From positions 62,001-126,000 of the forward strand of contig JBFIKF010000002.1 in assembly GCA_041600415.1 (NCBI GenBank): a DNA stretch of 64,000 nt. Direction: 5' to 3'. A model generated the notes under the pieces. The model did no database searches. It saw only the letters and a program-made list of their open reading frames with translations, and was not told the DNA's origin. Shown here piece by piece: positions 51,606 through 60,813 of this stretch. The position numbers were made by a program, and so were the translations under genes. Position 1 is the first letter of the stretch; every line of letters starts with the position of its first letter. This stretch comes from JBFJKD01 sp041600415. Lineage in GTDB: Bacteria; Pseudomonadota; Gammaproteobacteria; Pseudomonadales; Porticoccaceae.

Positions 51606-52119
51606 GACTACGATCCTCCAGTCGATCGCGTAAATTGGCTAATGCTCTTGAATAATGTGTCTTCACACTGCCTTGGGTGCACTGCATGATGCGCGCTGTA
51701 TCGGCAGTAGAAGCCCCTTCCCAACAGCGTAGTACAAACGCTTCGCGCTGCCGCCTTGGAAGCGCCGCTACGGCCCTGTATAACGTAGCAATTCGTTGCC
51801 CGCGAACCATATGAGTTTCCGGGTTCTCGATTTCGGGCCCCGCGACGCTATCAAAAGGGTCCGACCAATCGTTCTCTGCTTCCGGGGCACGACCGCCTGG
51901 CAGCCAGCCGAAGAATTTGTTTTGCATTTTCCGGTATCGGAAAACATCGTTTATCTTGTTGTGAAGGATGCGATAAAACAACATTTTCCATTCGTCCAGA
52001 CCACGATCGCTGTACCGATGGGACAATTGCAGCATCGCATCCTGAACGATGTCCAGCGCGTCGTCGCGGTTGCCCACCGCAGCCCTGGCGATAGCAAAAG
52101 CTCTGCGTTCAATGGACAT
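51598..52119 (-). CDS. ECF-family RNA polymerase sigma factor
   Basis: A 173-residue ECF sigma factor: region 2 (ALDIVQDAMLQLSHRY and EWKMLFYRILHNKINDVFRYRK) and region 4 (LPRRQREAFVLRCWEGASTADTARIM, then CTQGSVKTHYSRALANL). ATG 52119 has no ribosome site and would cut the first helix short. The frame continues upstream, coding MKPQAIEHFL if read from a CTG at 52149, which has GAGGAA at suitable spacing and fits relatives better. So a non-AUG start is likely. It controls, with the next two genes, an unknown envelope response. Confidence 0.88.
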   Translation of the reverse strand: MSIERRAFAIARAAVGNRDDALDIVQDAMLQLSHRYSDRGLDEWKMLFYRILHNKINDVFRYRKMQNKFFGWLPGGRAPEAENDWSDPFDSVAGPEIENPETHMVRGQRIATLYRAVAALPRRQREAFVLRCWEGASTADTARIMQCTQGSVKTHYSRALANLRDRLEDRSHE

Positions 52120-52229
52120 TAAAAAATGTTCGATTGCCTGTGGTTTCAGTATTACTTCCTCGCCAATCGAGATTGGCTGAAGTTTAATGGGTGTCGTAAT
52201 CTGTAAATCACCGGCATCAGTCCCGGATA

Positions 52230-52634
52230 TCAGCGATGGTTAAAAATTTCGTTGAGAACCAGGGCTGTGCCCAGTACGACACACAAATCATGCCCGCCGT
52301 GTCCACGCCCCGAGTAATGATGGTGATAGCCGTGGTGTCTAGAATAGTAGGAGTAACGGTTGCGATAACCATGCCCACGGTCGTGATGGCCGCGGTTGTA
52401 GTAGTAGCGACTGTGGTGATCAATGTGACCACGGTGGTGTCTATCGTGGTGTCGATAATACTCATGGCGGTCCTTGCGGTGACGATATTCGCTTCGCCCG
52501 TGGTGACTATTCTCACGGGAAGAATAGTTGTGGCGGTGGTGAGAATCGCGCTCGCGATAATCGTTATCTCTAGCCAGAGAAGGTGTGGCGGATAAAGCGA
52601 ACGACAAAAATGGAATAAGCAGTAGTTTTTTCAT
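52230..52634 (-). CDS. Histidine-rich secreted protein
   Basis: A 134-residue protein with a clear signal peptide (KKLLLIPFLSFALSATPSLA). About a quarter of the mature chain is His, mixed with Arg, Tyr, Ser, Asp and Gly (for example HEYYRHHDRHHRGHIDHHSR), ending in a short hydrophobic tail VVLGTALVLNEIF. AGGAG precedes ATG 52634 by 8 bases. The composition suggests metal binding (nickel, zinc or copper) or a pH-sensitive periplasmic buffer. It lies upstream of no obvious metal operon, but near the ECF sigma genes. No family recognised. Confidence 0.75.
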   Translation of the reverse strand: MKKLLLIPFLSFALSATPSLARDNDYRERDSHHRHNYSSRENSHHGRSEYRHRKDRHEYYRHHDRHHRGHIDHHSRYYYNRGHHDRGHGYRNRYSYYSRHHGYHHHYSGRGHGGHDLCVVLGTALVLNEIFNHR

Positions 52635-52700
52635 CAGGGTCACTCCTGTATCAATGCGCTTGCCTATCAAAACGTTCCACAGGGCAAACGGTTGACCCAC

Positions 52701-53513
52701 CTACAAATCAAATGTTGCCCACACCGGGCAATGATCTGAAGGTTTTTCCATGGCACGTATCTCTACATCAATACCTGCATCAATGCAGGCGCGCGTCAAG
52801 GGCATACTGGCCAGTATCAAATCGATGCGCAGGCCCCGCGGCGGTGAACGCTCAAAACCACGACTGCGGTAGTCGAACCAGGAATATGCGCCTGAAGCAG
52901 TGCGATTAAGTTCTCGAAAAGTATCGGCAAGCCCCCAGCTCGTCAGTTTCTCCAGCCATATTCGCTCCTCCGGAAGAAAGCAGCATTTGCCTTCCCGCAA
53001 CCAACGTTTGCGATTGTCATCGCCAATACCGATATCCATATCCTGGGGTGCCACATTCATATCGCCCATAACGACTACGGCATCCCCGGGTTTGTGGCTG
53101 GTAGTAATTTGCGCATAAAGATCGGCGTAAAACTGTCTTTTATTTGGAAATTTAGTGGGATGTTCCCTGTTTTCACCCTGCGGGAAGTAGGCATTATAAA
53201 TATACAGCGGTCTACCGGCGAATTCGAAAGCGCCGTACACCAGTCTGCGCTGCGAGTCCTCACCGTCGTGGCGAAACCCACAAACGCTGCTCCGCGGGAC
53301 ACTGCGATAGAGGAGGGCGACACCGTAATGTCCCTTCTGGCCATGATAAACAGCGTCGTATCCGAGCGCCTTAATCTCGGCGATCGGAAACATGTCATCC
53401 GACACCTTGGTTTCCTGAAGGCCGATAAAATCGGGGGCGTGGTGTGCCACAACAGCCTCAAGTTGATGCAGCCTGGCGCGCAGCCCATTCACATTAAACG
53501 AGACAATTTTCAT
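52701..53513 (-). CDS. xthA: Exodeoxyribonuclease III
   Basis: A 270-residue EEP-superfamily nuclease: MKIVSFNVNGLRARLHQL, LQETKV, GDMNVAPQDMDIG and the end RIDLILAS followed by PSDHCPVWATFDL. It removes 3' blocks and cuts abasic sites in DNA repair. The length is normal. Downstream of prc on the same strand, 44 bp apart. Confidence 0.96.
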   Translation of the reverse strand: MKIVSFNVNGLRARLHQLEAVVAHHAPDFIGLQETKVSDDMFPIAEIKALGYDAVYHGQKGHYGVALLYRSVPRSSVCGFRHDGEDSQRRLVYGAFEFAGRPLYIYNAYFPQGENREHPTKFPNKRQFYADLYAQITTSHKPGDAVVVMGDMNVAPQDMDIGIGDDNRKRWLREGKCCFLPEERIWLEKLTSWGLADTFRELNRTASGAYSWFDYRSRGFERSPPRGLRIDLILASMPLTRACIDAGIDVEIRAMEKPSDHCPVWATFDL

Positions 53514-53557
53514 GAAAAACTTCTGTACGGTGAACTGCGCATTGCAGCAAGGCCGAG

Positions 53558-55648
53558 TTATTGCGCCACCAGCTGCGGCGACGGTGAACGAACCATCAAC
53601 TTCATATAATCAACCAGCACCTGTCCAGATTCTTTTAACAAAGGATCGGGTTCTGCTTGATCGACATCTGCCTTATTCTGTTCTTTCTTGGCTTGATCTT
53701 CTTTCTCAAGCGCGTTCCGCCACGCTTTGACAGTTTTATACGGAGTCAGTTTTTTAGCGAGTCTGCGCTTGTTTTCAATATCGAGCATCTCCTGTTCCTG
53801 TTGTTCATTCAATGCGCGCCGCTCAGCCAGATTAAGAGGTACTCTTTTAATTTTATTACGACTTTTTATAATCGAGATTTCATCGAGCATATGTACCCAG
53901 TCGGGATCAAGTTTGATTCGACTGTCATGCAAAGTGCGGAGTTCCGCCAGGACAGGTTCAAATTCACGGTAGGTACGATGGGATACTTTGTGTATTTTAT
54001 CCCAGGGGAGGGCGCGTTCCTGACTGCTTTCGCCCACTTCGTCGTCTTCATAAAAAGAGGGGAAACTGATGTCTGGCAAGACGCCCCGATGCTGGGTGCT
54101 CTCGCCCGATACGCGGTAAAATTTTGATTCCGTCAGTTTGAGTTGTCCTTCCCCAAGGGGCACCATAACCTGGACGGTACCTTTGCCAAAGCTCTGGCTG
54201 CCGACAATTAAACCACGATTATAATCCTGAATAGCACCAGCAAAGATTTCAGAGGCGGACGCGCTCAAACGGTTCATAAGCACCACCAACGGCCCTTTGT
54301 AATAGGCCTGGAAACGGGAACGGTTGTCCCGGGAGATACGCTGATTGGCGTGACGAATCTGTACCACTGGACCCGGATCGATAAACAGATCAGTTAACGA
54401 AGTGGCTTCAAACAGCGAGCCACCACCGTTATTGCGCAAATCCAGAACAATCCCGTCGACCGCCTCTGCTCGCAACTGCTCTAATAATTTTTGAACATCG
54501 CGAGTAGTGCTTTTAAAATCAGGATCTCGTCGGCGGTAGGCTTCGAAATCGAGATAGAAAGCCGGAATCTCGATTACCCCAATTTTAAGAGTGCGGTCAT
54601 CCTGCGGTATTTCCAGAATGTGACTTTTGGCACTTTGTTCCTCAAGTTTGACCTTGTCCCGTTGAATGGTCAGCAGTATGGGTTTTTCCTGAGCCTCTGC
54701 TTTGGCGGGGATTATCTGTAACCTGACCAGGCTGTCCTTCGGCCCTCGAATTAATTCGACCACCTCGTCCAGGCGCCAGCCCACCACGTCGATCAGGTCG
54801 CCATCGTCGCCTTCACCGACGGCGACGATTTTGTCCTCAGCCGCTAGCTTACCCTGGCGATCCGCTGGCCCTCCGGGGATCACGCGCACTATTTTGGTGT
54901 ACTCGTCCTCATTCTGTAAAACGGCGCCGATACCTTCGAGGGACAGGGACATGGAGATATTGAAGTTCTCCAGTGTGCGAGGGGAGAGGTAATTGGTGTG
55001 TGGATCGTAGAGGCCCGTGAGGGCATTAACGAAGGCCTGGAACACATCTTCGTTATCCTGCTGTTGTATCTGGTTGATCTGGTTGCGATAGCGTTTTATT
55101 AACAGTTCCCGTGCAGCGCCAAGTTCCTTATCCGCAATCATCAGCCTCAGTAAACTGTCTTTAATTCGCTTTCGCCACAATTCATCAGCGTCGGCCATTG
55201 TTACCGGCCATGTGCGGTTTTCCACATCCACATCCAGATATTCGATACGATCAAAATCGAACTCATATCCCGATTCGAGCAGATCAATGTTAGCCTGTAA
55301 CCGATGTTGAATACGGTCCAAAAAGCGGTTAAATATCTGATAAGCGGGCGTCACATCACCCGCTTTTACCGCGTCATCCAGGCTGGTTCGCCACTGATTG
55401 AATTCGTCAATATCTGTGCGCAGGAAATAGCTTTTTGCCCCGTCAAGGGTGGTTAAATACTGGTCCAGGAGTTGCCCGGAAAGTGCATCGTCAATCGCAA
55501 GTTTACGGTAATGGTCCTGAGAAAGTTTATCGACAATCTCCCTCGTTACCGCCGCCTGATGGTTGGCCGGTGCCAGGGGTGCAGACAGGGCAGCTGATCC
55601 CGGCGCCTGGAAAGCCAAAAACAAAAGTATCACTGGCAATATATGCAT
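53558..55648 (-). CDS. prc: Tail-specific (carboxy-terminal) protease
   Basis: A 696-residue periplasmic protease with signal peptide (residues 1-19). The PDZ domain is near residues 230-320 (LEGIGAVLQNEDEYTKIVRVIPGGPADRQGKL), followed by the S41 domain with RNNGGGS, the nucleophile Ser in NRLSASASEIFAGA and Lys in QSFGKGTVQ, a Ser-Lys dyad. A DUF3340-type C-terminal region ends the protein with a charged tail. It degrades periplasmic proteins by their C-termini and processes envelope factors. The ribosome site is poor (GGAG 13 bases off). Confidence 0.95.
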   Translation of the reverse strand: MHILPVILLFLAFQAPGSAALSAPLAPANHQAAVTREIVDKLSQDHYRKLAIDDALSGQLLDQYLTTLDGAKSYFLRTDIDEFNQWRTSLDDAVKAGDVTPAYQIFNRFLDRIQHRLQANIDLLESGYEFDFDRIEYLDVDVENRTWPVTMADADELWRKRIKDSLLRLMIADKELGAARELLIKRYRNQINQIQQQDNEDVFQAFVNALTGLYDPHTNYLSPRTLENFNISMSLSLEGIGAVLQNEDEYTKIVRVIPGGPADRQGKLAAEDKIVAVGEGDDGDLIDVVGWRLDEVVELIRGPKDSLVRLQIIPAKAEAQEKPILLTIQRDKVKLEEQSAKSHILEIPQDDRTLKIGVIEIPAFYLDFEAYRRRDPDFKSTTRDVQKLLEQLRAEAVDGIVLDLRNNGGGSLFEATSLTDLFIDPGPVVQIRHANQRISRDNRSRFQAYYKGPLVVLMNRLSASASEIFAGAIQDYNRGLIVGSQSFGKGTVQVMVPLGEGQLKLTESKFYRVSGESTQHRGVLPDISFPSFYEDDEVGESSQERALPWDKIHKVSHRTYREFEPVLAELRTLHDSRIKLDPDWVHMLDEISIIKSRNKIKRVPLNLAERRALNEQQEQEMLDIENKRRLAKKLTPYKTVKAWRNALEKEDQAKKEQNKADVDQAEPDPLLKESGQVLVDYMKLMVRSPSPQLVAQ

Positions 55649-56399
55649 ACGGGACCATAGACTCCAAGGTAAGTTGCGCAGTGTAACATTTTGACTTTCA
55701 CCGCGGGTGTGCTGTAGCGTCAGTTTGCTATATTTCTATGGTGCCGTAACAGCAGAAAGAGTTCCCAAGCAGCATCCATACGCTGAGCCGGTCCCAATCC
55801 TATCAACTCAGGAGAGTTGAACACCCGTAGGCGCAAACTTCTCATGGCCCGGACGAGACGAGCAAGAGTTGGATTGATCAACACTTAATTACTTAATTTA
55901 ACATAATATACATTATGCGCAGCATGGTGCAAAGCTAAACTCAAATCGGATGAGTAGCAACCTGCATTTTACTCGCCCAGTTTGCAATATGTATGAAAAA
56001 AAATTATATATTTTACTATTTATAGAGTTAGCTCCCATATTGAATGTAATTTATATTATTTGTATCCTTATATACCCGCCGTGGTTAAGTTAATTTGTAT
56101 ATATGTGTGTTACCGTTTTTCCCTTTAATTCGCCTGATATTCCTTTTCGTCGCTGGAACGCGCCGCCGGTACTCATAAACTGTGAACTGGTTAAAGATTG
56201 CATCGATAATGACGATAACCCCCACAGGCTGTACACAAACCTTTTTTTACCCCGGAGCGAACGTTTTGAGGCTCAGAGATTCAGGACCAGCGCAATTCAA
56301 TGCTGCCCGCCAAAGTGCGCCCGTTGTCGGTGGTTGTACTCGCGCTCAGGTCTTTGATGCAGGCGCCGATTCTCAAACTGATAGTGGACTACCTTCCTA
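55649..56399. other. Long intergenic region between prc and the GGDEF-EAL gene
   Basis: Very AT-rich between 55980 and 56110, suitable for promoters of both divergent genes. A 54-codon minus frame (55720-55884) is listed separately. An 84-codon plus frame at 56103-56357 shows no coding character. No riboswitch or other RNA was recognised. Confidence 0.55.
55720..55884 (-). CDS. Possible 54-residue small protein upstream of prc
   Basis: GTG 55884 to TGA 55720 gives a product with segments LARLVRAMRSLRLRVFNSPE, then LIGLGPAQRMDAAWELFLLL and RHHRNIAN. The composition is protein-like (amphipathic, Arg/Leu-rich). There is no good ribosome site and no known family, so it may be a decayed or truncated gene. 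Confidence 0.35.
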   Translation of the reverse strand: MLINPTLARLVRAMRSLRLRVFNSPELIGLGPAQRMDAAWELFLLLRHHRNIAN

Positions 56400-58559
56400 G
56401 TGAACTGCTCGCGTATTGTCCCCCAGACAGCGGCCCCCGCAATATTGATTGCCGATGACGATGATTTCATCCGATTGCTGGCAGTAGATTTTCTGACGGG
56501 TCAGGGATTCCAGGTGAGTGAAGCGCGCGATGGTATGGAGGTGTTGGCCAAATTTCGTACAAACCCACCTGATCTGGTGCTAATGGATGTGGAAATGCCG
56601 AATATGGACGGGATTACTGCATGTGAATGGATCCGCAACCACCCAGATTTTGGCCACTGCCCGGTTATCGTCATTACTGGTCTGAATGACACGGCTTCGA
56701 TAGAACGGGCATTTGGTGCTGGCGCCACCGATTTCAGCAGTAAACCGGTCAACTGGTCAATTCTGCTCCATCGCATCAATTACGTATTGCGTGCGAGCGC
56801 AACCTTTTTGAATTTGAAACATAACGAAGAACGCCTGAGCGAAGCTCAAAGGCTCGCGAAACTCGGATACTGGGAACTGGATCTTAAAACCAATCAACTC
56901 TATACCACAGATCAAATCCATGCCATATACGGTGCCCAGCCGGACCAGGGCGAAGGCATAGATTTCTTTCTGAAACATATGCCTGCCGTCGATCAGGAGC
57001 GCGCGCTGATCGAACTGGAGCGCTGCAAAACCGAAGGGGCTTTCGAAGGTTTTGAGCACACCGTGTTACACGCTGACGGTAATGTCAGAACGGTATTAAC
57101 TAAAGGTGACGTTGTTAGCGATGTTAACGGCGATAAACTATTAGTAACGGGAGCCTCTCAGGACGTTTCGGAGCTCAAACAATCGCGAGAAAAAATCCAG
57201 TTACTCGCGTATTTCGATACATTGACCGGTTTGCCAAACAGGGTCTCATTTACCGATTCTTTAAATCTTGCGGTCGCACAGGCCAAACGTTCGAATTTAC
57301 AGTTTGCCGTTGTTTACGTGGACCTCGACGATTTCAAGCTTGTCAATGACACCCTCGGACACGATGTCGGTGATCAACTGTTACAGGAAGCAGCCAAAAG
57401 ACTTACTGTTACCGTCCGCGAAGCGGATTTAGTGGCGCGCCGCAAAGGTCAACAGGATATCGCCACGGCAGTTTCACGGGTTGGTGGTGACGAGTTCACT
57501 CTGCTCATATCTGCGCTGAAACAAGGCGATAATGCCGACAAGGTGGTGCGTCGTATACTCGAAGCGTTCGCCGAGCCATTCTTTCTGAGTGCGCACGATG
57601 GCATACACCATCACGAAGTATTCGTTACGCCGAGTATCGGATTGGCAATCTATCCAGAGGATGGCGCGACCGGTAGAGAATTGCTTAAAAATGCAGATAC
57701 CGCGATGTTTCAGGCTAAACGTGGTGGTAAAAATGGATTTCGTTTTTATAAACCAGATATGAATCAGCGGGTGCGTGAACGACTTAATCTGGAAACAAAA
57801 TTGCGTCGTGCGCTGGAAAGAGACGAGTTATCGCTCCACTATCAACCACAGTTTAATCTGGTTAATGAACAAATTGTAGGTGTTGAAGCACTGCTGCGTT
57901 GGTCAAATAGTGAATTGGGTAATATTCCACCTGATAAGTTTATTTATCTTGCTGAAGAAACTGGATTAATTATTCCTATCGGAGAATGGGTGTTACATAA
58001 TTCCTGCAGCACCCTGCGCCGATGGCAGCGCGACGATCTGGCACCGGGATTGTTGTCCGCGAATTTTAGTAGTGTGCAATTTCGACAGCGAGAACTGGAT
58101 AAGATTCTCCATAAAATTCTGAATAGCTCCGGCCTTAGCCCTGATCGGTTCGTGGTCGAGCTTACCGAAAGCGTAGTAATGAGTAATGCGCGCGAAAATA
58201 CAAAGTTATTGAAGCGGCTCAAAGAAATTGGTGTCGGCATTGCTATTGATGATTTCGGCACCGGTTATTCGTCTCTAAGCTATTTAAAACGCTTCCCGAT
58301 AGATAGTATCAAAATAGACAGATCCTTTATTCGGGATATCGAAAAGGATCCAGATGATAAAATAATCGCCTCAACGATTGTCTCGATGGCTCGGAGCTTA
58401 GGTCTTAAGGCTATAGCAGAAGGCGTGGAAACAGCTCATCAACTCAGCTTTCTCCGTGAAACAGGTTGCGACGCTGCCCAGGGATTTTTCCTGTCCTATC
58501 CGCTTAACGAGGCAAAGATGACAGATCTACTCCGCTCCAAACAAGTAGCCCCAAAGTAG
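56400..58559 (+). CDS. REC-PAS-GGDEF-EAL cyclic-di-GMP signalling protein
   Basis: A 719-residue response regulator. The REC domain (15-125) has ILIADDDD, phospho-acceptor D61 in LVLMDVEMP and Lys in SSKPV. A PAS domain (about 140-255) is followed by GGDEF (about 275-440) with intact RVGGDEFTLL and EAL (about 460-705) with VGVEALLRW and DDFGTGYSSLSYL. Both catalytic motifs are intact, so it could make and degrade c-di-GMP. About 13 residues (RKGQQDIATAVSR region) separate the inhibitory-type RxxD from GGDEF, where these are normally five residues apart. GTG 56400 is the only reasonable start; the ribosome site is poor. No cognate kinase is adjacent. Confidence 0.93.
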   Translation: MNCSRIVPQTAAPAILIADDDDFIRLLAVDFLTGQGFQVSEARDGMEVLAKFRTNPPDLVLMDVEMPNMDGITACEWIRNHPDFGHCPVIVITGLNDTASIERAFGAGATDFSSKPVNWSILLHRINYVLRASATFLNLKHNEERLSEAQRLAKLGYWELDLKTNQLYTTDQIHAIYGAQPDQGEGIDFFLKHMPAVDQERALIELERCKTEGAFEGFEHTVLHADGNVRTVLTKGDVVSDVNGDKLLVTGASQDVSELKQSREKIQLLAYFDTLTGLPNRVSFTDSLNLAVAQAKRSNLQFAVVYVDLDDFKLVNDTLGHDVGDQLLQEAAKRLTVTVREADLVARRKGQQDIATAVSRVGGDEFTLLISALKQGDNADKVVRRILEAFAEPFFLSAHDGIHHHEVFVTPSIGLAIYPEDGATGRELLKNADTAMFQAKRGGKNGFRFYKPDMNQRVRERLNLETKLRRALERDELSLHYQPQFNLVNEQIVGVEALLRWSNSELGNIPPDKFIYLAEETGLIIPIGEWVLHNSCSTLRRWQRDDLAPGLLSANFSSVQFRQRELDKILHKILNSSGLSPDRFVVELTESVVMSNARENTKLLKRLKEIGVGIAIDDFGTGYSSLSYLKRFPIDSIKIDRSFIRDIEKDPDDKIIASTIVSMARSLGLKAIAEGVETAHQLSFLRETGCDAAQGFFLSYPLNEAKMTDLLRSKQVAPK

Positions 58560-58762
58560 TACCGAAGAATTTTTTTAAATAACCAGAAATTAACCTGTAA
58601 AAAGGTGCTACCACCCTCCCCCTTGCTTTCGCCGCTTACCACTCGCCTAAACCCGAGCGGAGCGCTAGCAGCTCCCGCGCTATCGTGATAAATTCCCGTG
58701 CTCCTATCAATTGGCGCTTAATTGGCCCGCATTAATATTGAACAAATCAGAGGACAGCAGTA

Positions 58763-59515
58763 ATGGGAAGAGTACAGGATAAGGTATGTCTGGTTACCGG
58801 TGGCGGTCTGGGCATGGGACGCGAACACGCCCTCCTCCTCGCCGCACATGGCGCACAGGTAGTCGTCACCGACCTTAACATCGCCGCAGGCGAAACCGTC
58901 GTTGCTGAAATCAAGGCAGCCGGTGGTGATGCGCTGTTTATCAAGCAAGACGCGGCCTCCGAGCAGGACTGGATTCAGGTGGTAGATGCTTGCGTTAAAC
59001 ACTTTGGAAGGATCGATGTGCTGGTTAACAACGCTGGCGTTTTAATCCTAAAATCTATACAGGAAACAACGACTAAGGACTGGGATTTTGTACAAAGCAT
59101 TAATACTCGCGGTGTCTTTTACGGCGTAAAATATATCCTTCCGGCCATGCAGAAAGCCGGTGGCGGATCGATTATCAATATTTCCTCGATCTACGGGTTG
59201 ATTGGCGCGCCCAGTGCTTCTGCGTATCAGGCCTCAAAAGGAGCAGTACGTCTGTTGAGTAAATCCGCTGCTGTAGAATACGCAGAATTCAATATCCGCG
59301 TTAATTCGGTGCATCCGGGCGTTATTGCCACCAATATGACCAAAGATATGCTGGTTGACGAAGAAGTCACCAAAGCACTGCTCGGCACTGCCCTGATTCG
59401 TCGCCCCGCACAACCCAAGGAAATATCCTGGGGCGTACTGTTTCTTGCATCGGACGAATCATCCTATATGACTGGCTCTGAGTTGGTTATCGATGGCGGT
59501 TACACCACAACCTGA
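58763..59515 (+). CDS. SDR-family oxidoreductase, cyclic-alcohol or hydroxysteroid dehydrogenase type
   Basis: A 250-residue classical SDR: TGGGLGMGREHA near residue 12, Asp after the second strand (VVTDLN, NAD-preferring), NNAG near 88, Ser in INISSIYG and the catalytic YQASK near 156, with VHPGVIATNM afterwards. It resembles cyclohexanol-, 3-alpha- and 7-alpha-hydroxysteroid dehydrogenases in general pattern. It is 84 bp upstream of a zinc ADH gene, and the two probably form an operon. It is distinct from the tandem SDRs at 2241 and 3067. Confidence 0.9.
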   Translation: MGRVQDKVCLVTGGGLGMGREHALLLAAHGAQVVVTDLNIAAGETVVAEIKAAGGDALFIKQDAASEQDWIQVVDACVKHFGRIDVLVNNAGVLILKSIQETTTKDWDFVQSINTRGVFYGVKYILPAMQKAGGGSIINISSIYGLIGAPSASAYQASKGAVRLLSKSAAVEYAEFNIRVNSVHPGVIATNMTKDMLVDEEVTKALLGTALIRRPAQPKEISWGVLFLASDESSYMTGSELVIDGGYTTT

Positions 59516-59599
59516 TTCGTATCAAAGGAGGATCAGTGTTCATAAGGGCTGCTGCTCCCCTAAATTTACAACTAACTTTAATGAAACTGAGGTGATTTA

Positions 59600-60691
59600 A
59601 TGAAAGCAAAAGCCGTAGTCATGACCGCTGTCAACGAATATTCTGTAGAGGAAATTGAACTCGATCCACCGCAAGCCAACGAAGTACGGGTACGCATGGT
59701 AGCCACAGGTATCTGCCAATCGGATAATGCAGTGATAATAGGTAAATTGCCAATGCCCACCCCTATTGTTATTGGGCATGAAGGCGCTGGGGTGATAGAA
59801 GAGATTGGTTCAAATGTTACTAATGTTAAAGTCGGCGACCATGTCATTACCTCGTTTATTCCAATGTGCGGCGAATGCTATTTTTGCCTGCATCAGGAGC
59901 CATGGCTGTGTACCGCAACCGATCTGTTTACCGGCATGCAGCCCGACGGCACCAGCCGGGTTAAGCTTAATGGCAAGTACATCGGTGCCTTTGCTGCGCT
60001 TGGCAACATGGCTGAGCAAGTAGTGTGCCCCTCCATGTGCGTCATCCCGATCGACAAAAAATACGATCTCAAAGCGGCCGCACTGGTGGGTTGTGGCGTA
60101 ATGACTGGTGCTGGCGCGGCACTGAATACTGCCAAAGTTCAGCCCGGTAGTAGCGTAGCGATATTTGGTTGTGGTGGAGTCGGTCTGTCGGCATTACAGG
60201 GCGCGAAAATCGCCGGCGGTAACCCGATTATTGCGGTCGATCTTAACGATGGCAAACTTGAAGCAGCCAAACAATTTGGCGCCACGCACACGGTGAACGC
60301 CAAAAATGATCCAGTTGCGCAAATTATGGAAATTACTGGTGGAATCGGCGTCGATTATGCCTTCGAAGTGATCGGTGTTCCTGCGGTTGCGGCCCAGGCG
60401 TACGCAGCGACCCGCCGCGGCGGTACAACCTGCATGGTCGGTGCTGGCAGTCCCACTGAAGAATACAAATTCAATGCGCTTGAAATGCCTCTGTCGTCAA
60501 AAAAAGTCTGTGGTTGTATTTACGGCAGTACCAATGCGAAAGTTGACTTTGCTAAATTGCTTAATTTCTACGAAACCGGACAGCTCGATCTCGACAGGAT
60601 GTGTTCGAGAACCTATAAGATCGACGAGGTCAAGGAGGGCTTTAAGGATATGATCGAAGGCCGTAATATTCGCGGTGTGGTCGTGTTCTAA
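59600..60691 (+). CDS. Zinc-dependent alcohol dehydrogenase (MDR), third member
   Basis: A 363-residue relative of the enzymes at 6664 and 7818. Catalytic zinc ligands C39 (TGICQSD) and H60-E61 (IGHEGAG), structural Cys 90, 93, 96 and 104, GCGGVGLSALQGAK and an Asp in IAVDLN for NAD(H). CQSD replaces CHSD of the other two. GAGGTG lies before ATG 59600. With the adjacent SDR it may oxidise a diol or two successive alcohols. Followed by a bidirectional terminator. Confidence 0.9.
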   Translation: MKAKAVVMTAVNEYSVEEIELDPPQANEVRVRMVATGICQSDNAVIIGKLPMPTPIVIGHEGAGVIEEIGSNVTNVKVGDHVITSFIPMCGECYFCLHQEPWLCTATDLFTGMQPDGTSRVKLNGKYIGAFAALGNMAEQVVCPSMCVIPIDKKYDLKAAALVGCGVMTGAGAALNTAKVQPGSSVAIFGCGGVGLSALQGAKIAGGNPIIAVDLNDGKLEAAKQFGATHTVNAKNDPVAQIMEITGGIGVDYAFEVIGVPAVAAQAYAATRRGGTTCMVGAGSPTEEYKFNALEMPLSSKKVCGCIYGSTNAKVDFAKLLNFYETGQLDLDRMCSRTYKIDEVKEGFKDMIEGRNIRGVVVF

Positions 60692-60748
60692 GTAGCATAC
60701 CCAAACAATAACGCTGAGTTATAATTTATTATGGTTTATTGTCATATG

Positions 60749-60780
60749 AAAAAAGGAGCAGCGCAGGCTGCTTCTTTTTT
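60749..60780. terminator. Bidirectional rho-independent terminator
   Basis: Six A, then GGAGCAGC, loop GCAG, GCTGCTTC, then six T. The stem works on both strands and lies between the convergent ADH and gor genes. Confidence 0.92.
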
Positions 60781-60813
60781 GTCCGCCCCACTCACTTTTT
60801 GAAGCCGACATAA

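Noticed and set aside
55740..55900. Possible glycine or c-di-GMP riboswitch before the GGDEF-EAL gene
   Set aside because: GGAGAG-like bits are present but the conserved aptamer core of either class could not be built. The minus strand reads better as a short frame.
56103..56357. 84-codon plus frame upstream of the GGDEF-EAL gene
   Set aside because: No coding character. It lies in an AT-rich promoter region.
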